Shown one piece after another: positions 43,357-51,791 of a DNA stretch of 64,000 nucleotides. The notes under the pieces were generated by a model, which saw only the letters and a program-made list of their open reading frames with translations, made no database searches and was not told the DNA's origin. Numbering within the stretch: the stretch's first letter is position 1; each line of letters begins with the position of its first letter. The DNA lies in the NCBI RefSeq assembly GCF_004801405.1, contig NZ_SSOB01000018.1, positions 93,689 through 157,688 of the forward strand, written 5' to 3'. The stretch is from Cohnella fermenti (GTDB taxonomy: Bacteria > Bacillota > Bacilli > Paenibacillales > Paenibacillaceae). The position numbers were made by a program, and so were the translations under genes.

Positions 43357-44514
43357 CTACCACAAATACAAGTCGTTCCCTTTGAGCTTAAACACGGCCT
43401 CCATGAAGTAATAATCGCCGTATATGATTGCGGTATGGCGGCGGTCGTTGTGATAAGCAGGCGAACCGTTGATCAGAATGCAGTCGTTCTCCTCGCCCCA
43501 GTCGCTGCGGGCTTCATCAAGCGTACGGAGCAGCTTGACCGCCGCGCGCACATACAGGTCCCGCTCTCTCTCGCCGACCGCCTTCGCGATCTCGATCAAG
43601 CCGCAGGCGGCGATGGCAGCCGCGGTCGAGTCTTCATAAGCGGGCTCCTTCGGCTGGCGGAAGTCGATCGGGATGATGCCGCTCTCGGGAATATTGGCGA
43701 TAAAATAGTGCGCGATCCGCTGCGCCGTCTGCAAATATTCGCTTCTGCAGGTGTGGATGTAGCTCATCATGAAGCCGTATAGCGCCCAGGTTTGTCCGCG
43801 TGTCCACGAGGAGCCTTCTTCATATCCTTGTCCGCCATAGGTCCTCACGACACCTCCGCTCTCCGGATCGAACTCTACAATATGATGGACGGAGCCATCC
43901 GGACGAACGAACGCCGTCATGGCCGTATCCGCATGCTTCATCGCAATCTGCTTGAAGCGCGGATCGCCGGTCTCCTCCGATGCCCAGTACAGGAGCGGGA
44001 TATTAAACATGCAATCGATGATTGCCCAGCCCCGCGTATCGCCTTCCGCCAGATCGTTCCATGCGCGGATGAAGCCTCCGGCCAGATTGAAGCGTCCTGC
44101 CAGCAGGTTGGCCGCGTGCAAGGCACGCTTGCGGGATTCCGGATTCCCCGTCACTTTGTAGTTGGCCACACTTGTCGGCAGCCACATGAACCCGACGTCA
44201 TGATGCAGTCCGTAAAAGCCGCGCAAGCATTCGTCAAGCTTAGCCTCGGAGAAGTTGGCGATCTCTTTGTACTTCTCGTCGCCTGTCTCGTGGTACATCA
44301 GCCACATCATCCCGCCCCAGAAGCCGTTCGTCCACCAATAGATGCCGTCGCTATCCGTTCCTGTCGGGTTGTCCGCGATCCGGTTGTCGTGCGTGCCGTT
44401 TACGGTCGTATACGGGATTTTGTGCTTGGACTTCTCGCTTACCCAAGCCAGCTTCGTTCGGATTTTGCCAAGGACGCCCTCCAGCCATTGTTGATCGTTG
44501 CCCTGCAGAAGCAT
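43357..44514 (-). CDS. GH88 unsaturated glucuronyl/rhamnogalacturonyl hydrolase
   Basis: The 385-residue cytoplasmic protein has the (alpha/alpha)6-barrel signatures of GH88: NGFWGGMMWLMYHETGD, LHHDVGFMWLPTS with the first catalytic Asp, and RGWAIIDCMFNIPLLYWA with the second. EEGSSWTRGQTWALYGF further confirms the family. Such enzymes remove the 4,5-unsaturated uronic acid left at the non-reducing end by polysaccharide lyases, by hydration of the double bond. The gene is last in an operon with a complete importer, so the imported oligosaccharide should be a lyase product. ATG at 44514 has a weak upstream purine stretch (GAAGGCAGGCGAG). Confidence 0.92.
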   Translation of the reverse strand: MLLQGNDQQWLEGVLGKIRTKLAWVSEKSKHKIPYTTVNGTHDNRIADNPTGTDSDGIYWWTNGFWGGMMWLMYHETGDEKYKEIANFSEAKLDECLRGFYGLHHDVGFMWLPTSVANYKVTGNPESRKRALHAANLLAGRFNLAGGFIRAWNDLAEGDTRGWAIIDCMFNIPLLYWASEETGDPRFKQIAMKHADTAMTAFVRPDGSVHHIVEFDPESGGVVRTYGGQGYEEGSSWTRGQTWALYGFMMSYIHTCRSEYLQTAQRIAHYFIANIPESGIIPIDFRQPKEPAYEDSTAAAIAACGLIEIAKAVGERERDLYVRAAVKLLRTLDEARSDWGEENDCILINGSPAYHNDRRHTAIIYGDYYFMEAVFKLKGNDLYLW

Positions 44515-44534
44515 TATGTCTCGCCTGCCTTCAC

Positions 44535-46109
44535 TTACTTGTTAATGAACGCATCCACTTGCTTTTGAACTTCGGCCAGTACTTTATCAAGACCTGCCGC
44601 CTTTTGTTTCTCGATGTAGCTGTCGATCGCTTGATCGATGTCGCCTTTTACTATGCCGACGAGCAGCAGCTTGCCCTCCTCCGATACGAGCTGATCGCGA
44701 TTGGCGAGCTCCGTCTTAATGTTGTCGGTAATCGGCACAAGACCGGCGATAGGGGACACGAGAATGTTGGGACGGGTCGCGAATACGTACTCGGACTCGA
44801 TCGCTTCCGCCGGGCGGGAGACCGTCGGGCGTACGAAGTCGGCGCGTTCGAAGCCCCAGTTGAACCAGTTCTGCCACAGCGGCTTCGACGGGTCCTCTCC
44901 CGGCGCGAAGTCGATGTTGCCGCTGGCATCCAGCGAGTAGGTCTTGTCTTGAATGCCATAGAAGAACAAGTCGTAGACCTCGCGGTCCGTCGTCAACAGA
45001 TCCATGAACATAAGCATCCGCTCCGGGTTGGCGGCGTTCTTGTTGATCGCCATCGCGTTGTTCATCTGGGAGTCGCGAACGAACTTGTTGTCGGGATACA
45101 CTTCGACGGCGGCGTTCACAGCGGATTTGTCCGTAAAATTCGTTTTCTCGTAGAGGGCCCCGTTCGTATTCTTCTGAGAGAATGCGTTCGAATTCTCATA
45201 GGGCTGATTCGTCTTGTCGTTCAGAATGTTCTTGGAGATGATGCCTTCGTCATACCACTTCTTGGCAAGTGTAACCGCTTCCTTGAACATCGGCGTCTGT
45301 TCGACCGGCACGACCTTGTGCGCAGGATCGTTGAGATCCATATAGAGCGAATGGAAGCCCATGTTCAAATACTCGTACTTCGGCTCAAGCAACGCGGACA
45401 GCGTGCCCTCGGACGTCGCCATGTTCTGATAGTACACCTGCACGCCGGGATTCGCCTTGTTGATCTTCTCCAGGAAGCTGTCGATGCCCTCAATCGTCGA
45501 CAGATCGCCCGGCTCGACGCCCAGCTTGTCCGCGATATCCTTCCGGTATTGGAATACCGGCTTCGACGTCTTGATCTCCGTCCACGGCAATGCCATCAGC
45601 TTGCCGTTGACGCTGGCAGACGAGAGCATGTTGTTATCCTCGTACAGCTTGTACAGGTTCGGTGCGTATTGGGGAGCAAGCTCGCTTAGATCGAGGAACG
45701 CCCCTTTGTTGACCATCTGCGAATATCCGTACCAGTCGGCCGTGAACGCAGCGTCATACTCGTCGCCGGAGGAAGCCAGCATCGTCAGCTTCTGTTGATA
45801 GTCGCCGAACGGAACAAAGTTCAGCTCGATCTTGGCATTCAGCCGATCCTTTGTTTTCTCGTACAGCGCATCCAGCACTTCCTGCTTCGCCGGACGATCG
45901 TCGCCGGGCAGGAAAATTTTAAGGGTGACCGGCTTCAGGTTCTGCTCGGACGCCGACGGCGAAGGGCTGGCGGACGCACTGGAAGCGGCAGACGCCGACG
46001 GAGAAGCGTTGTCCGAAGAAGCGTCGTTGTTCGAGCTGCATGCCGCGAGCATGGACCCCATGACGGCAAGGGAAATCCCCAATGCCGCATATCGTTGTTT
46101 CGATTGCAT
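44535..46109 (-). CDS. Extracellular solute-binding lipoprotein (LplA/YtcQ type)
   Basis: The 524-residue protein has a lipoprotein signal (MQSKQRYAALGISLAVMGSM, lipobox LAAC at about 21-24), a Ser/Ala/Pro-rich linker and a large two-lobed binding domain (VTLKIFLPGDDRPAKQEVLD onward). ATG at 46109 follows AGGGGAGGA. It is downstream of the two permease genes, the reverse of the order in the other two importers here, and 20 bp upstream of the GH88 gene. It should bind unsaturated uronide oligosaccharides; specificity is inferred from the neighbour. Confidence 0.92.
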   Translation of the reverse strand: MQSKQRYAALGISLAVMGSMLAACSSNNDASSDNASPSASAASSASASPSPSASEQNLKPVTLKIFLPGDDRPAKQEVLDALYEKTKDRLNAKIELNFVPFGDYQQKLTMLASSGDEYDAAFTADWYGYSQMVNKGAFLDLSELAPQYAPNLYKLYEDNNMLSSASVNGKLMALPWTEIKTSKPVFQYRKDIADKLGVEPGDLSTIEGIDSFLEKINKANPGVQVYYQNMATSEGTLSALLEPKYEYLNMGFHSLYMDLNDPAHKVVPVEQTPMFKEAVTLAKKWYDEGIISKNILNDKTNQPYENSNAFSQKNTNGALYEKTNFTDKSAVNAAVEVYPDNKFVRDSQMNNAMAINKNAANPERMLMFMDLLTTDREVYDLFFYGIQDKTYSLDASGNIDFAPGEDPSKPLWQNWFNWGFERADFVRPTVSRPAEAIESEYVFATRPNILVSPIAGLVPITDNIKTELANRDQLVSEEGKLLLVGIVKGDIDQAIDSYIEKQKAAGLDKVLAEVQKQVDAFINK

Positions 46110-46176
46110 AGCTATAAATCCTCCCCTGTTCGATTGTGCTTGCTCTATCTACAACGGTTTCCCGGTGTATTCCCGA

Positions 46177-47055
46177 TTATCCCTTGACGGCCCCGATCGT
46201 CAGCCCCTTGATGAAGAAGCGCTGCACGAACGGATAGACGAACACGATCGGCCCGATCGTCAAGATACAGACGGCCATCTTGATGCCTTCGGAAGGCAGC
46301 CTCCCTCCCGTCGCCCGGATAATCTCCGCGCCCTGGGCCGAAGTGGAGATGAACTGAACGTTCGACTGAATGGTGCGGAGCAGCAGTTGCAGCGGTTGAA
46401 GCTCCGTTCTGTTCAGCAAGGTGAGGCCCAGCCACCAATCGTTCCAATACATCAGCGCAATGAACAGGCCGACCGTCGCCAGCGCAGGCTTGGCCAGAGG
46501 AGCGATAATGGTGCAGAAAATTCGGTATTCGCCCGCTCCGTCCATCTTCGCCGACTCGCTGATCTCGTCGGGAATGGTCTGGAAGAAGCTGCGCAGGAGA
46601 AATACGTTCCAGGCTTGACACAGATACGGCACGATAAGCGCGAAGAGATTGTCCTGCAGGTGCAAGTAGCGGACGCACACGATGTACCAGGGTACGATGC
46701 CGCCGTTGATAAGGATGGTGATCAGCGTGTACAGGTTAAGCGCCTTGCGCAGCTTCAGCCTCTTGAGCGCCAGCGGATACGCCAGCAGCGAAGTGACCGC
46801 GAGGCTGGCGACCGTGCCGCCGACGGTTACGATGATGGAAATTTTGTAGCCGTTCAGAATGCGCTCCCCATCTAGAAACAGCAGATGGTAGGCGGAAGTA
46901 TCGAAGACATGCGGAATCAGATTGTAGCCGTGTGCAATAATCGATTCTTCGCTTGTAAACGAGCTGCTGAGCACGAGCAGGAACGGTAGGAAGCAGAAGA
47001 GCGAGAAGACGAGAATGACGAGATAGACCAAGCCCAAATTCCATTTTCGAATCAT
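46177..47055 (-). CDS. Carbohydrate ABC transporter permease (LplC type)
   Basis: The 292-residue permease has six membrane segments and the EAA-like loop SESAKMDGAGEYRIF. ATG at 47055 follows AGGAGGACAACC. It is the second gene of the operon, 23 bp after the partner permease stop. Confidence 0.92.
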   Translation of the reverse strand: MIRKWNLGLVYLVILVFSLFCFLPFLLVLSSSFTSEESIIAHGYNLIPHVFDTSAYHLLFLDGERILNGYKISIIVTVGGTVASLAVTSLLAYPLALKRLKLRKALNLYTLITILINGGIVPWYIVCVRYLHLQDNLFALIVPYLCQAWNVFLLRSFFQTIPDEISESAKMDGAGEYRIFCTIIAPLAKPALATVGLFIALMYWNDWWLGLTLLNRTELQPLQLLLRTIQSNVQFISTSAQGAEIIRATGGRLPSEGIKMAVCILTIGPIVFVYPFVQRFFIKGLTIGAVKG

Positions 47056-47078
47056 GGTTGTCCTCCTGTGTTGCCGTA

Positions 47079-48008
47079 TCAGAACAGCGAAGAATCTTCA
47101 TTGAGGCGCCGGGCCAGCTTATTGCAGAGCATGATGATGGCGAAGGAGATGATCGACTGGTAGAAGCCCGCTGCCGAAGCCATTCCGATGTCGCCGTTAA
47201 GCCTTAGGCTGCGGAAGATAAACGTGTCGATGACATCGGCCGTTCTGTATATGGCGGCGTTCTCGCCGACGATCGCATAGAACATGCCGAAGTCGGCATT
47301 CATGATCCGTCCGACCTGAAGCAGCGTAAGCGTCACAATCGTCGGCATCAGGAACGGAAGCGAGATATAGCGGGTCTGCTGCCACTTGGTGGCTCCGTCA
47401 ATCTTGGCCGCCTCGTAATAGGAAGGATCGACGCCCGTCAAGGAAGCCAGGTAGAGAACCATGCCGTACCCCGTTGCTTTCCAGATGGAGAACAGCACGA
47501 GGATGATCGGCCATACCCAGGCGGTCGTGAACCAGTGGAAGGGGCTTGCGCCCAGGCTCTTCAACGTGTTGTTGATCACGCCGGTGTCTTCACTGAACAG
47601 GTTGTACGCGATAACGCCAACGACGATCCAAGAGATGAAGTACGGCAGGAACATGAGCGACTGCGTGACCTTCTTGAAGTACTTCCCGGCCAGTTCGTTG
47701 AACAGAAGCGCTATCCCTACTTGGAACAAAATCCCGAACAGGATGAACAGCGTGTTGAGATACAGCGTGTTGAACGTGGCCCGCATCGCCGACGAGCCTG
47801 TAGAGAAGAGGAATCGGAAGTTGCCGTAGAAGGGATGAATCCACGGACTTCCCCATATTCCGTCTCTGAAGTTGAACTCCTTGAAGGCGACCAGCAAGCC
47901 GAACAACGGCAAGTAGCTGAACAGGAAGATTAGCGCGAGTCCCGGCAGCGTCATCGAATAGAGCGACTTGTTGCGGTACAGTTCGGTTAGCAGGCTTTTC
48001 ATTCTCAT
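47079..48008 (-). CDS. Carbohydrate ABC transporter permease (LplB type)
   Basis: The 309-residue permease has six membrane segments and the EAA motif YEAAKIDGATKWQQT. ATG at 48008 follows AAGGAGCGCC; a second ATG two codons on is possible. It is the first gene of the importer-GH88 operon, with a promoter at 48063-48091. Confidence 0.92.
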   Translation of the reverse strand: MRMKSLLTELYRNKSLYSMTLPGLALIFLFSYLPLFGLLVAFKEFNFRDGIWGSPWIHPFYGNFRFLFSTGSSAMRATFNTLYLNTLFILFGILFQVGIALLFNELAGKYFKKVTQSLMFLPYFISWIVVGVIAYNLFSEDTGVINNTLKSLGASPFHWFTTAWVWPIILVLFSIWKATGYGMVLYLASLTGVDPSYYEAAKIDGATKWQQTRYISLPFLMPTIVTLTLLQVGRIMNADFGMFYAIVGENAAIYRTADVIDTFIFRSLRLNGDIGMASAAGFYQSIISFAIIMLCNKLARRLNEDSSLF

Positions 48009-48286
48009 GCGTCAGGCGCTCCTTGCTTGCGTTTTTTCTCGGTTCGTCTCTTTACATGTCTGATTATAGGCAAATGATCGCAATGGTTGAACGCGCTTTT
48101 TTAAGCGCCGCCTACGGATTTTATAGAGATGAATGCGGTATCGGCGCCCCCGGCCGGACACCTAGCGTACACGAACAGGGGCATATACGAACAGAGGCAT
48201 CCCGTCGGATGCCCCTTCTCTGACAAAGTACCTATCATCCCGGAAGCCAATGCCTCCGAACACGGGCCGGGTTGGCCACAGGTCGC
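48009..48286 (-). promoter_or_regulatory. Promoter region of the importer-GH88 operon
   Basis: On the minus strand TTCAAC (48091-48086), 17 nt and a perfect TATAAT (48068-48063) form a promoter with a weak -35 box, fitting activator control. The palindrome GCGCTTTTTTAAGCGC (48093-48108) lies just upstream. A small hairpin GGCATCC/GGATGCC (48196-48213) and a 16-nt near-direct repeat (TACACGAACAGGGGCA / TATACGAACAGAGGCA) are also present. No gene is seen. Confidence 0.55.
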
Positions 48287-48449
48287 AAAATGTAGTCGAA
48301 ATTTCAGGCTTATTTACTCAATTCGGCCATAGATCGCGAATTGTAGTCGAAATTTCGGGCTTATTCGCTCGGTCTGGCCGCAGGTCCGGAGTTTCCGTTT
48401 CGCAGTTATGTGCGGTTGTAACTGGCTAGATTAACTTCATTCGTTCAAC
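48287..48449. repeat. 51-nt repeats with conserved tail (copy 2)
   Basis: Two diverged units start at 48287 and 48338 (51-nt period; shared core TGTAGTCGAAATTTC). They are followed by a tail (48389-48449) matching that of the array at 32462-32764, for example GCGGTTGTAACTGGCTAGAT against GCGATTGTAACTTGCCAGGT. Order and orientation are the same at both sites. Confidence 0.78.
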
Positions 48450-48456
48450 CTATATA

Positions 48457-48512
48457 TAGTCGGCTTCATCGGCTGCATCGTCTTTATCGTCTTCATCGTC
48501 TTCATCGGCTTT
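48457..48512. repeat. 9-nt tandem repeats (GTCTTCATC)
   Basis: Six or so units of the type GKCTKYATC run from 48457 (GGCTTCATC, GGCTGCATC, GTCTTTATC, GTCTTCATC, GTCTTCATC, GGCTTTATT). The tract lies in the 3' flank of the orphan binding-protein gene, right after the terminator hairpin on the minus strand. Confidence 0.6.
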
Positions 48513-48533
48513 ATTAGCCTCATTAAATTCGGA

Positions 48534-48555
48534 GCCGATTCCTCAAGGAACCGGC
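48534..48555 (-). terminator. Hairpin after the orphan solute-binding protein gene
   Basis: GCCGATTCC (48534-48542) and GGAACCGGC (48547-48555) form a 9-bp stem with one G-U pair and a TCAA loop, 16 bp past the stop codon. AATTTAATG follows on the minus strand. Confidence 0.6.
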
Positions 48556-48570
48556 CCCTTTGGACTTGGC

Positions 48571-49914
48571 TTATGGAGTCGACATCCGCAGCGCCCATTG
48601 CTCGTCCGCCTGGTCCATGAGTTGCCCGGCGTTCGGCCGGTTCAACGCCAGCGTGTACTGCAGCAGCCCGAGGTACCAATCGCGGAAGCCGTCGGGCATG
48701 GCGCCGTCTCCCCAATATTCGTTCATCTGGAGCGCATGCTTGGCCCTGGAATCCTCGGCGATCGCGATGAACGCCCGAGTCTCGTCGTCGTTGTCATAGT
48801 CGATTTCCTGCTTCGTAGAGGCGAGCCCCTTGACGAGCTGCAGGTAGCGGGCATAATGCTCCGGCTCGTAGAAGTAGCTCATGAAGGCCGAGAAGGCTTC
48901 CCGCTTCTCCGGTACTCTGGCGGCCTCCGCCGACAATGCAATGCCTTCCAACTGCGACGACTGCCGGATCACGACGCGCCCTTGCCGGTCGGGCGGGGCG
49001 AACACGCCGATATCGGCGTCCGGATTGGCCTGCCTGATCGCATCCAGCGCCCGCACGTCCGAATACAGCATGCCGGCCCGGCCAAGGGCCAGCTCCGTTG
49101 CCGCATCGGCATTCGTCGTGTAGAGCCATCCCGGGTTCACGTAACGCCTCGTCCACAACTCCTGCATGTCCGTCACCGCGGCGAGAGTGTCCGCATCGGC
49201 GAAGCGGACGGTGCCTCCGCTCTTCTCCGAATTCCAATCCGGATGATCGACGTAGACGTTGGCCCCGAAGAAGTAGTCCGTCCAGTAAGCCAGATGCCAC
49301 ACCTCCTTGCCCCCGACGACGATAGGGCTGACTCCCGCTTCCCGAATTCGTTCGCAGAGGCTCAGGAAGTCATCCCAGTTGTTCGGCAGCTCCGTGATTC
49401 CCGCCTTGGCGAAGACGTCCCGGTTATACAGAATCGCCGGGGGGAGCTCCCTATACAGCGGAGCCGCATAGATCTTCCCGTCGATGACGGCCGGCGACTT
49501 CAGCCGGCTCGCGATCTCCTCCGGAATCGGAGCGATGACACCGGCGTCTGCATAAGCCTCGGTCGACTCCATCTCCAGCATATCGGGGAACTCTCCCACC
49601 GCATCCTTGATCAGCAAGTAGTGCTCATAGGTGTCCGCCCCGATCTCCGAAGCGCTCGCTTGAATCCGCACCGATGCCTGGTCCTCGTTAAACGAATCGA
49701 CGACCTCCTGGAGCGCCTGATTGCGAACGGAGTCCCCTCCTTTATAAATAAAGGTCAATGCCAGCGGCACCTCCCCGGCATCCGACACGTACGTACCGTT
49801 GTGCCCGGAAGCGCAGCCGCCAAGACCGAGCGCGACCAGCCATACTCCTGCCATCGCCGCCGCCCGCGCCGCATCGAAGCGGGCCGCGCTCTGCCCCCTT
49901 ATCGATCTGCCCAC
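48571..49914 (-). CDS. Orphan solute-binding lipoprotein coupled to a YesM/YesN pair
   Basis: The 447-residue family 1 binding protein starts at GTG 49914 (GGAGGAG upstream). The first 34 residues hold a lipoprotein signal with lipobox LGGC. The two-lobed domain follows (LALTFIYKGGDSVRNQALQE; PPAILYNRDVFAKAGITELP). The gene overlaps the kinase stop by 16 bp, and no permease gene is in this operon. A role as sugar-sensing partner of the YesM kinase, rather than transport, is therefore likely by context. Alternatively it serves the importer operon immediately downstream, which already has its own binding protein. Confidence 0.88.
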   Translation of the reverse strand: MGRSIRGQSAARFDAARAAAMAGVWLVALGLGGCASGHNGTYVSDAGEVPLALTFIYKGGDSVRNQALQEVVDSFNEDQASVRIQASASEIGADTYEHYLLIKDAVGEFPDMLEMESTEAYADAGVIAPIPEEIASRLKSPAVIDGKIYAAPLYRELPPAILYNRDVFAKAGITELPNNWDDFLSLCERIREAGVSPIVVGGKEVWHLAYWTDYFFGANVYVDHPDWNSEKSGGTVRFADADTLAAVTDMQELWTRRYVNPGWLYTTNADAATELALGRAGMLYSDVRALDAIRQANPDADIGVFAPPDRQGRVVIRQSSQLEGIALSAEAARVPEKREAFSAFMSYFYEPEHYARYLQLVKGLASTKQEIDYDNDDETRAFIAIAEDSRAKHALQMNEYWGDGAMPDGFRDWYLGLLQYTLALNRPNAGQLMDQADEQWALRMSTP

Positions 49915-51746
49915 GTGACTCCTCCTCTCCGGTCGCAGCTCGTCCGTCGGCCGGATTCAAGCCGCTTGGAATAGCGGTCGCGGTCGAATTCGCGAATGAT
50001 CGGCATGCGAATCTGCACGGACGTCCCCAACTGCGGATAACTATCCACCGTCAGCCCGTATCGTTCCCCATACAATGCGCGGAGCCGGTCGTGCACGTTC
50101 TTCAATCCGCGGCCGCCGCTCGGCTTGCTCCGCTTCTCTTCCGATTGCTCCAGCTTGCGATGCAACGCAGCCAGCCTCGCCTCATCCATGCCGATGCCGT
50201 CGTCGATGACCCGAATCGCGAGCGTCCCCGGCTCCTCCGGAAGCACCTCCAGGCGAATCCGTCCGTTGCTCTCTTTGGGCAGAATGCCATGCTGAACCGC
50301 GTTCTCGAGGAGCGGCTGCATGGACAGCTTCAGCACGCCCCATTCCGTCGAGACGCCGTCGCCGACAGCGATCTCTAAGCTGACTAAATCCTCGTAGCGG
50401 GCTTCTATCAGATGGAAGTAGTCCCGCACGTTAGCCAGCTCCTCGTCCAGCGTCACCAAGTTCTCTCCGTTGTCGAGCACGTAAGCCAGTTGATTGGACA
50501 GCGAATGGATCATATCCGCCACGGGCATGTCGTCGCGGCTGACGGCGCTCATGCGGATAACCTCAAGCGTGTTGTACAAGTAATGAGGCCGGATCTGGCT
50601 CTTCAATGCGCCCAACTCGGCCTGCTTCTGCTTAAGCTCGGCGACGTAGGCCTCCTGAATGAATCGGCCGAGCTGCTCCGCCATCCGGTTCATTCCCCGC
50701 GTCAACTGCCCCAGCTCATCCTGCGAACGCACCGGCAGCGACACGTCCAGATCGCCGGACTCCATCCGCGACAGCTTCTGCATGATGGCCCGGATCGGCT
50801 GGCTGAATCTGCGGGACAGGACAAGCGACAGGAGCAGCAGCAACGCGAGACAAGCCGCACCGGTCGCGATGACCAAGCCCTTGAACCTTCCGACGGTCCC
50901 CAGGAAGTTCGTGCGGTAATACGTGCCGAGCAGCATCTGTCCCGAATCGTTGACGGGCTGCGCCATGACCCGCGAGCCGCGGCCGTCCGCCTCCCGCGCC
51001 GCCTGCTCCGCAGTCATCTCCCGGCCGATCAGCGCTCGATCGTTGCCGTAGACAACATTGCCCTGCCGATCCGTCAGGACGATCCGATCGCGCACTCCCA
51101 GGTCGAGTCCTTCGATCAGTTCGTCGAACGCGTCCACGTTCACGTCGAACAGGAAGACGCCCAGCACCTTGGGGCGGCCCTCCAGCAGCGTGGAAGTATC
51201 GAGCAGGTTGCGGGCGAAGGTGATCACCTGGCGATCCGGCCTCCCCGTTCCCTTCTCTGCACGCGCCGGGGAGATCTCAATTTCTTTGGGTCTCAGCTTG
51301 AGCTCGGAGGTCAACTCCTCGAGCGGAATCTTGCCTTCCCCGGCCGGCTCCGCCCGCCGGCTTCGCATCCAGATCTCCCGGCTGGTTTGCGGCACGAAGT
51401 AGGCGTTCTCGATATAAGGGTCCGAGCCGATGACGTAAGACAACCAATTATCGATGACCGAGCTTTGGTTGCCTCTCGCCGCCTGGCTCAGAGCGGGATA
51501 CCAATTGACGTCGTACATAAGCTTCGAGATGTCGTTGTAGCCGTTCATCAGTTGCCCTGCGTTCTTGGCGAGATACAACGTCATCTGCTCAAGATTGTTC
51601 GCATTGAAGCGCTCGGACTGTTGGAAGTACGCATTCATGAGAAAATAGCCGAGCGCCGACAGCGGAAGCAGCCCCGCGAGCATAAACGACACGACGAACT
51701 TGGCGAATATGCTCCTTCTCAGAGCGGTGATCCGTAATCCTCTCAT
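49899..51746 (-). CDS. YesM-type sensor histidine kinase
   Basis: The 615-residue protein has two membrane helices (about 14-34 and 288-308) around an extracellular Cache-like region. HAMP, His_kinase (LKSQIRPHYLYNTLEVIRMS) and HATPase (PLLENAVQHGI, DDGIGMDEAR, GRGLKNVHDRLRALYG) follow. ATG at 51746 follows ACAAGGCGG. It forms a two-component system with the regulator 45 bp upstream and overlaps the downstream binding-protein gene. Confidence 0.92.
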   Translation of the reverse strand: MRGLRITALRRSIFAKFVVSFMLAGLLPLSALGYFLMNAYFQQSERFNANNLEQMTLYLAKNAGQLMNGYNDISKLMYDVNWYPALSQAARGNQSSVIDNWLSYVIGSDPYIENAYFVPQTSREIWMRSRRAEPAGEGKIPLEELTSELKLRPKEIEISPARAEKGTGRPDRQVITFARNLLDTSTLLEGRPKVLGVFLFDVNVDAFDELIEGLDLGVRDRIVLTDRQGNVVYGNDRALIGREMTAEQAAREADGRGSRVMAQPVNDSGQMLLGTYYRTNFLGTVGRFKGLVIATGAACLALLLLLSLVLSRRFSQPIRAIMQKLSRMESGDLDVSLPVRSQDELGQLTRGMNRMAEQLGRFIQEAYVAELKQKQAELGALKSQIRPHYLYNTLEVIRMSAVSRDDMPVADMIHSLSNQLAYVLDNGENLVTLDEELANVRDYFHLIEARYEDLVSLEIAVGDGVSTEWGVLKLSMQPLLENAVQHGILPKESNGRIRLEVLPEEPGTLAIRVIDDGIGMDEARLAALHRKLEQSEEKRSKPSGGRGLKNVHDRLRALYGERYGLTVDSYPQLGTSVQIRMPIIREFDRDRYSKRLESGRRTSCDRRGGVTWADR

Positions 51747-51791
51747 CGTCCGACCGCCTTGTCCCTGCTTCCCGGCTCAACCCTTGCGGCG

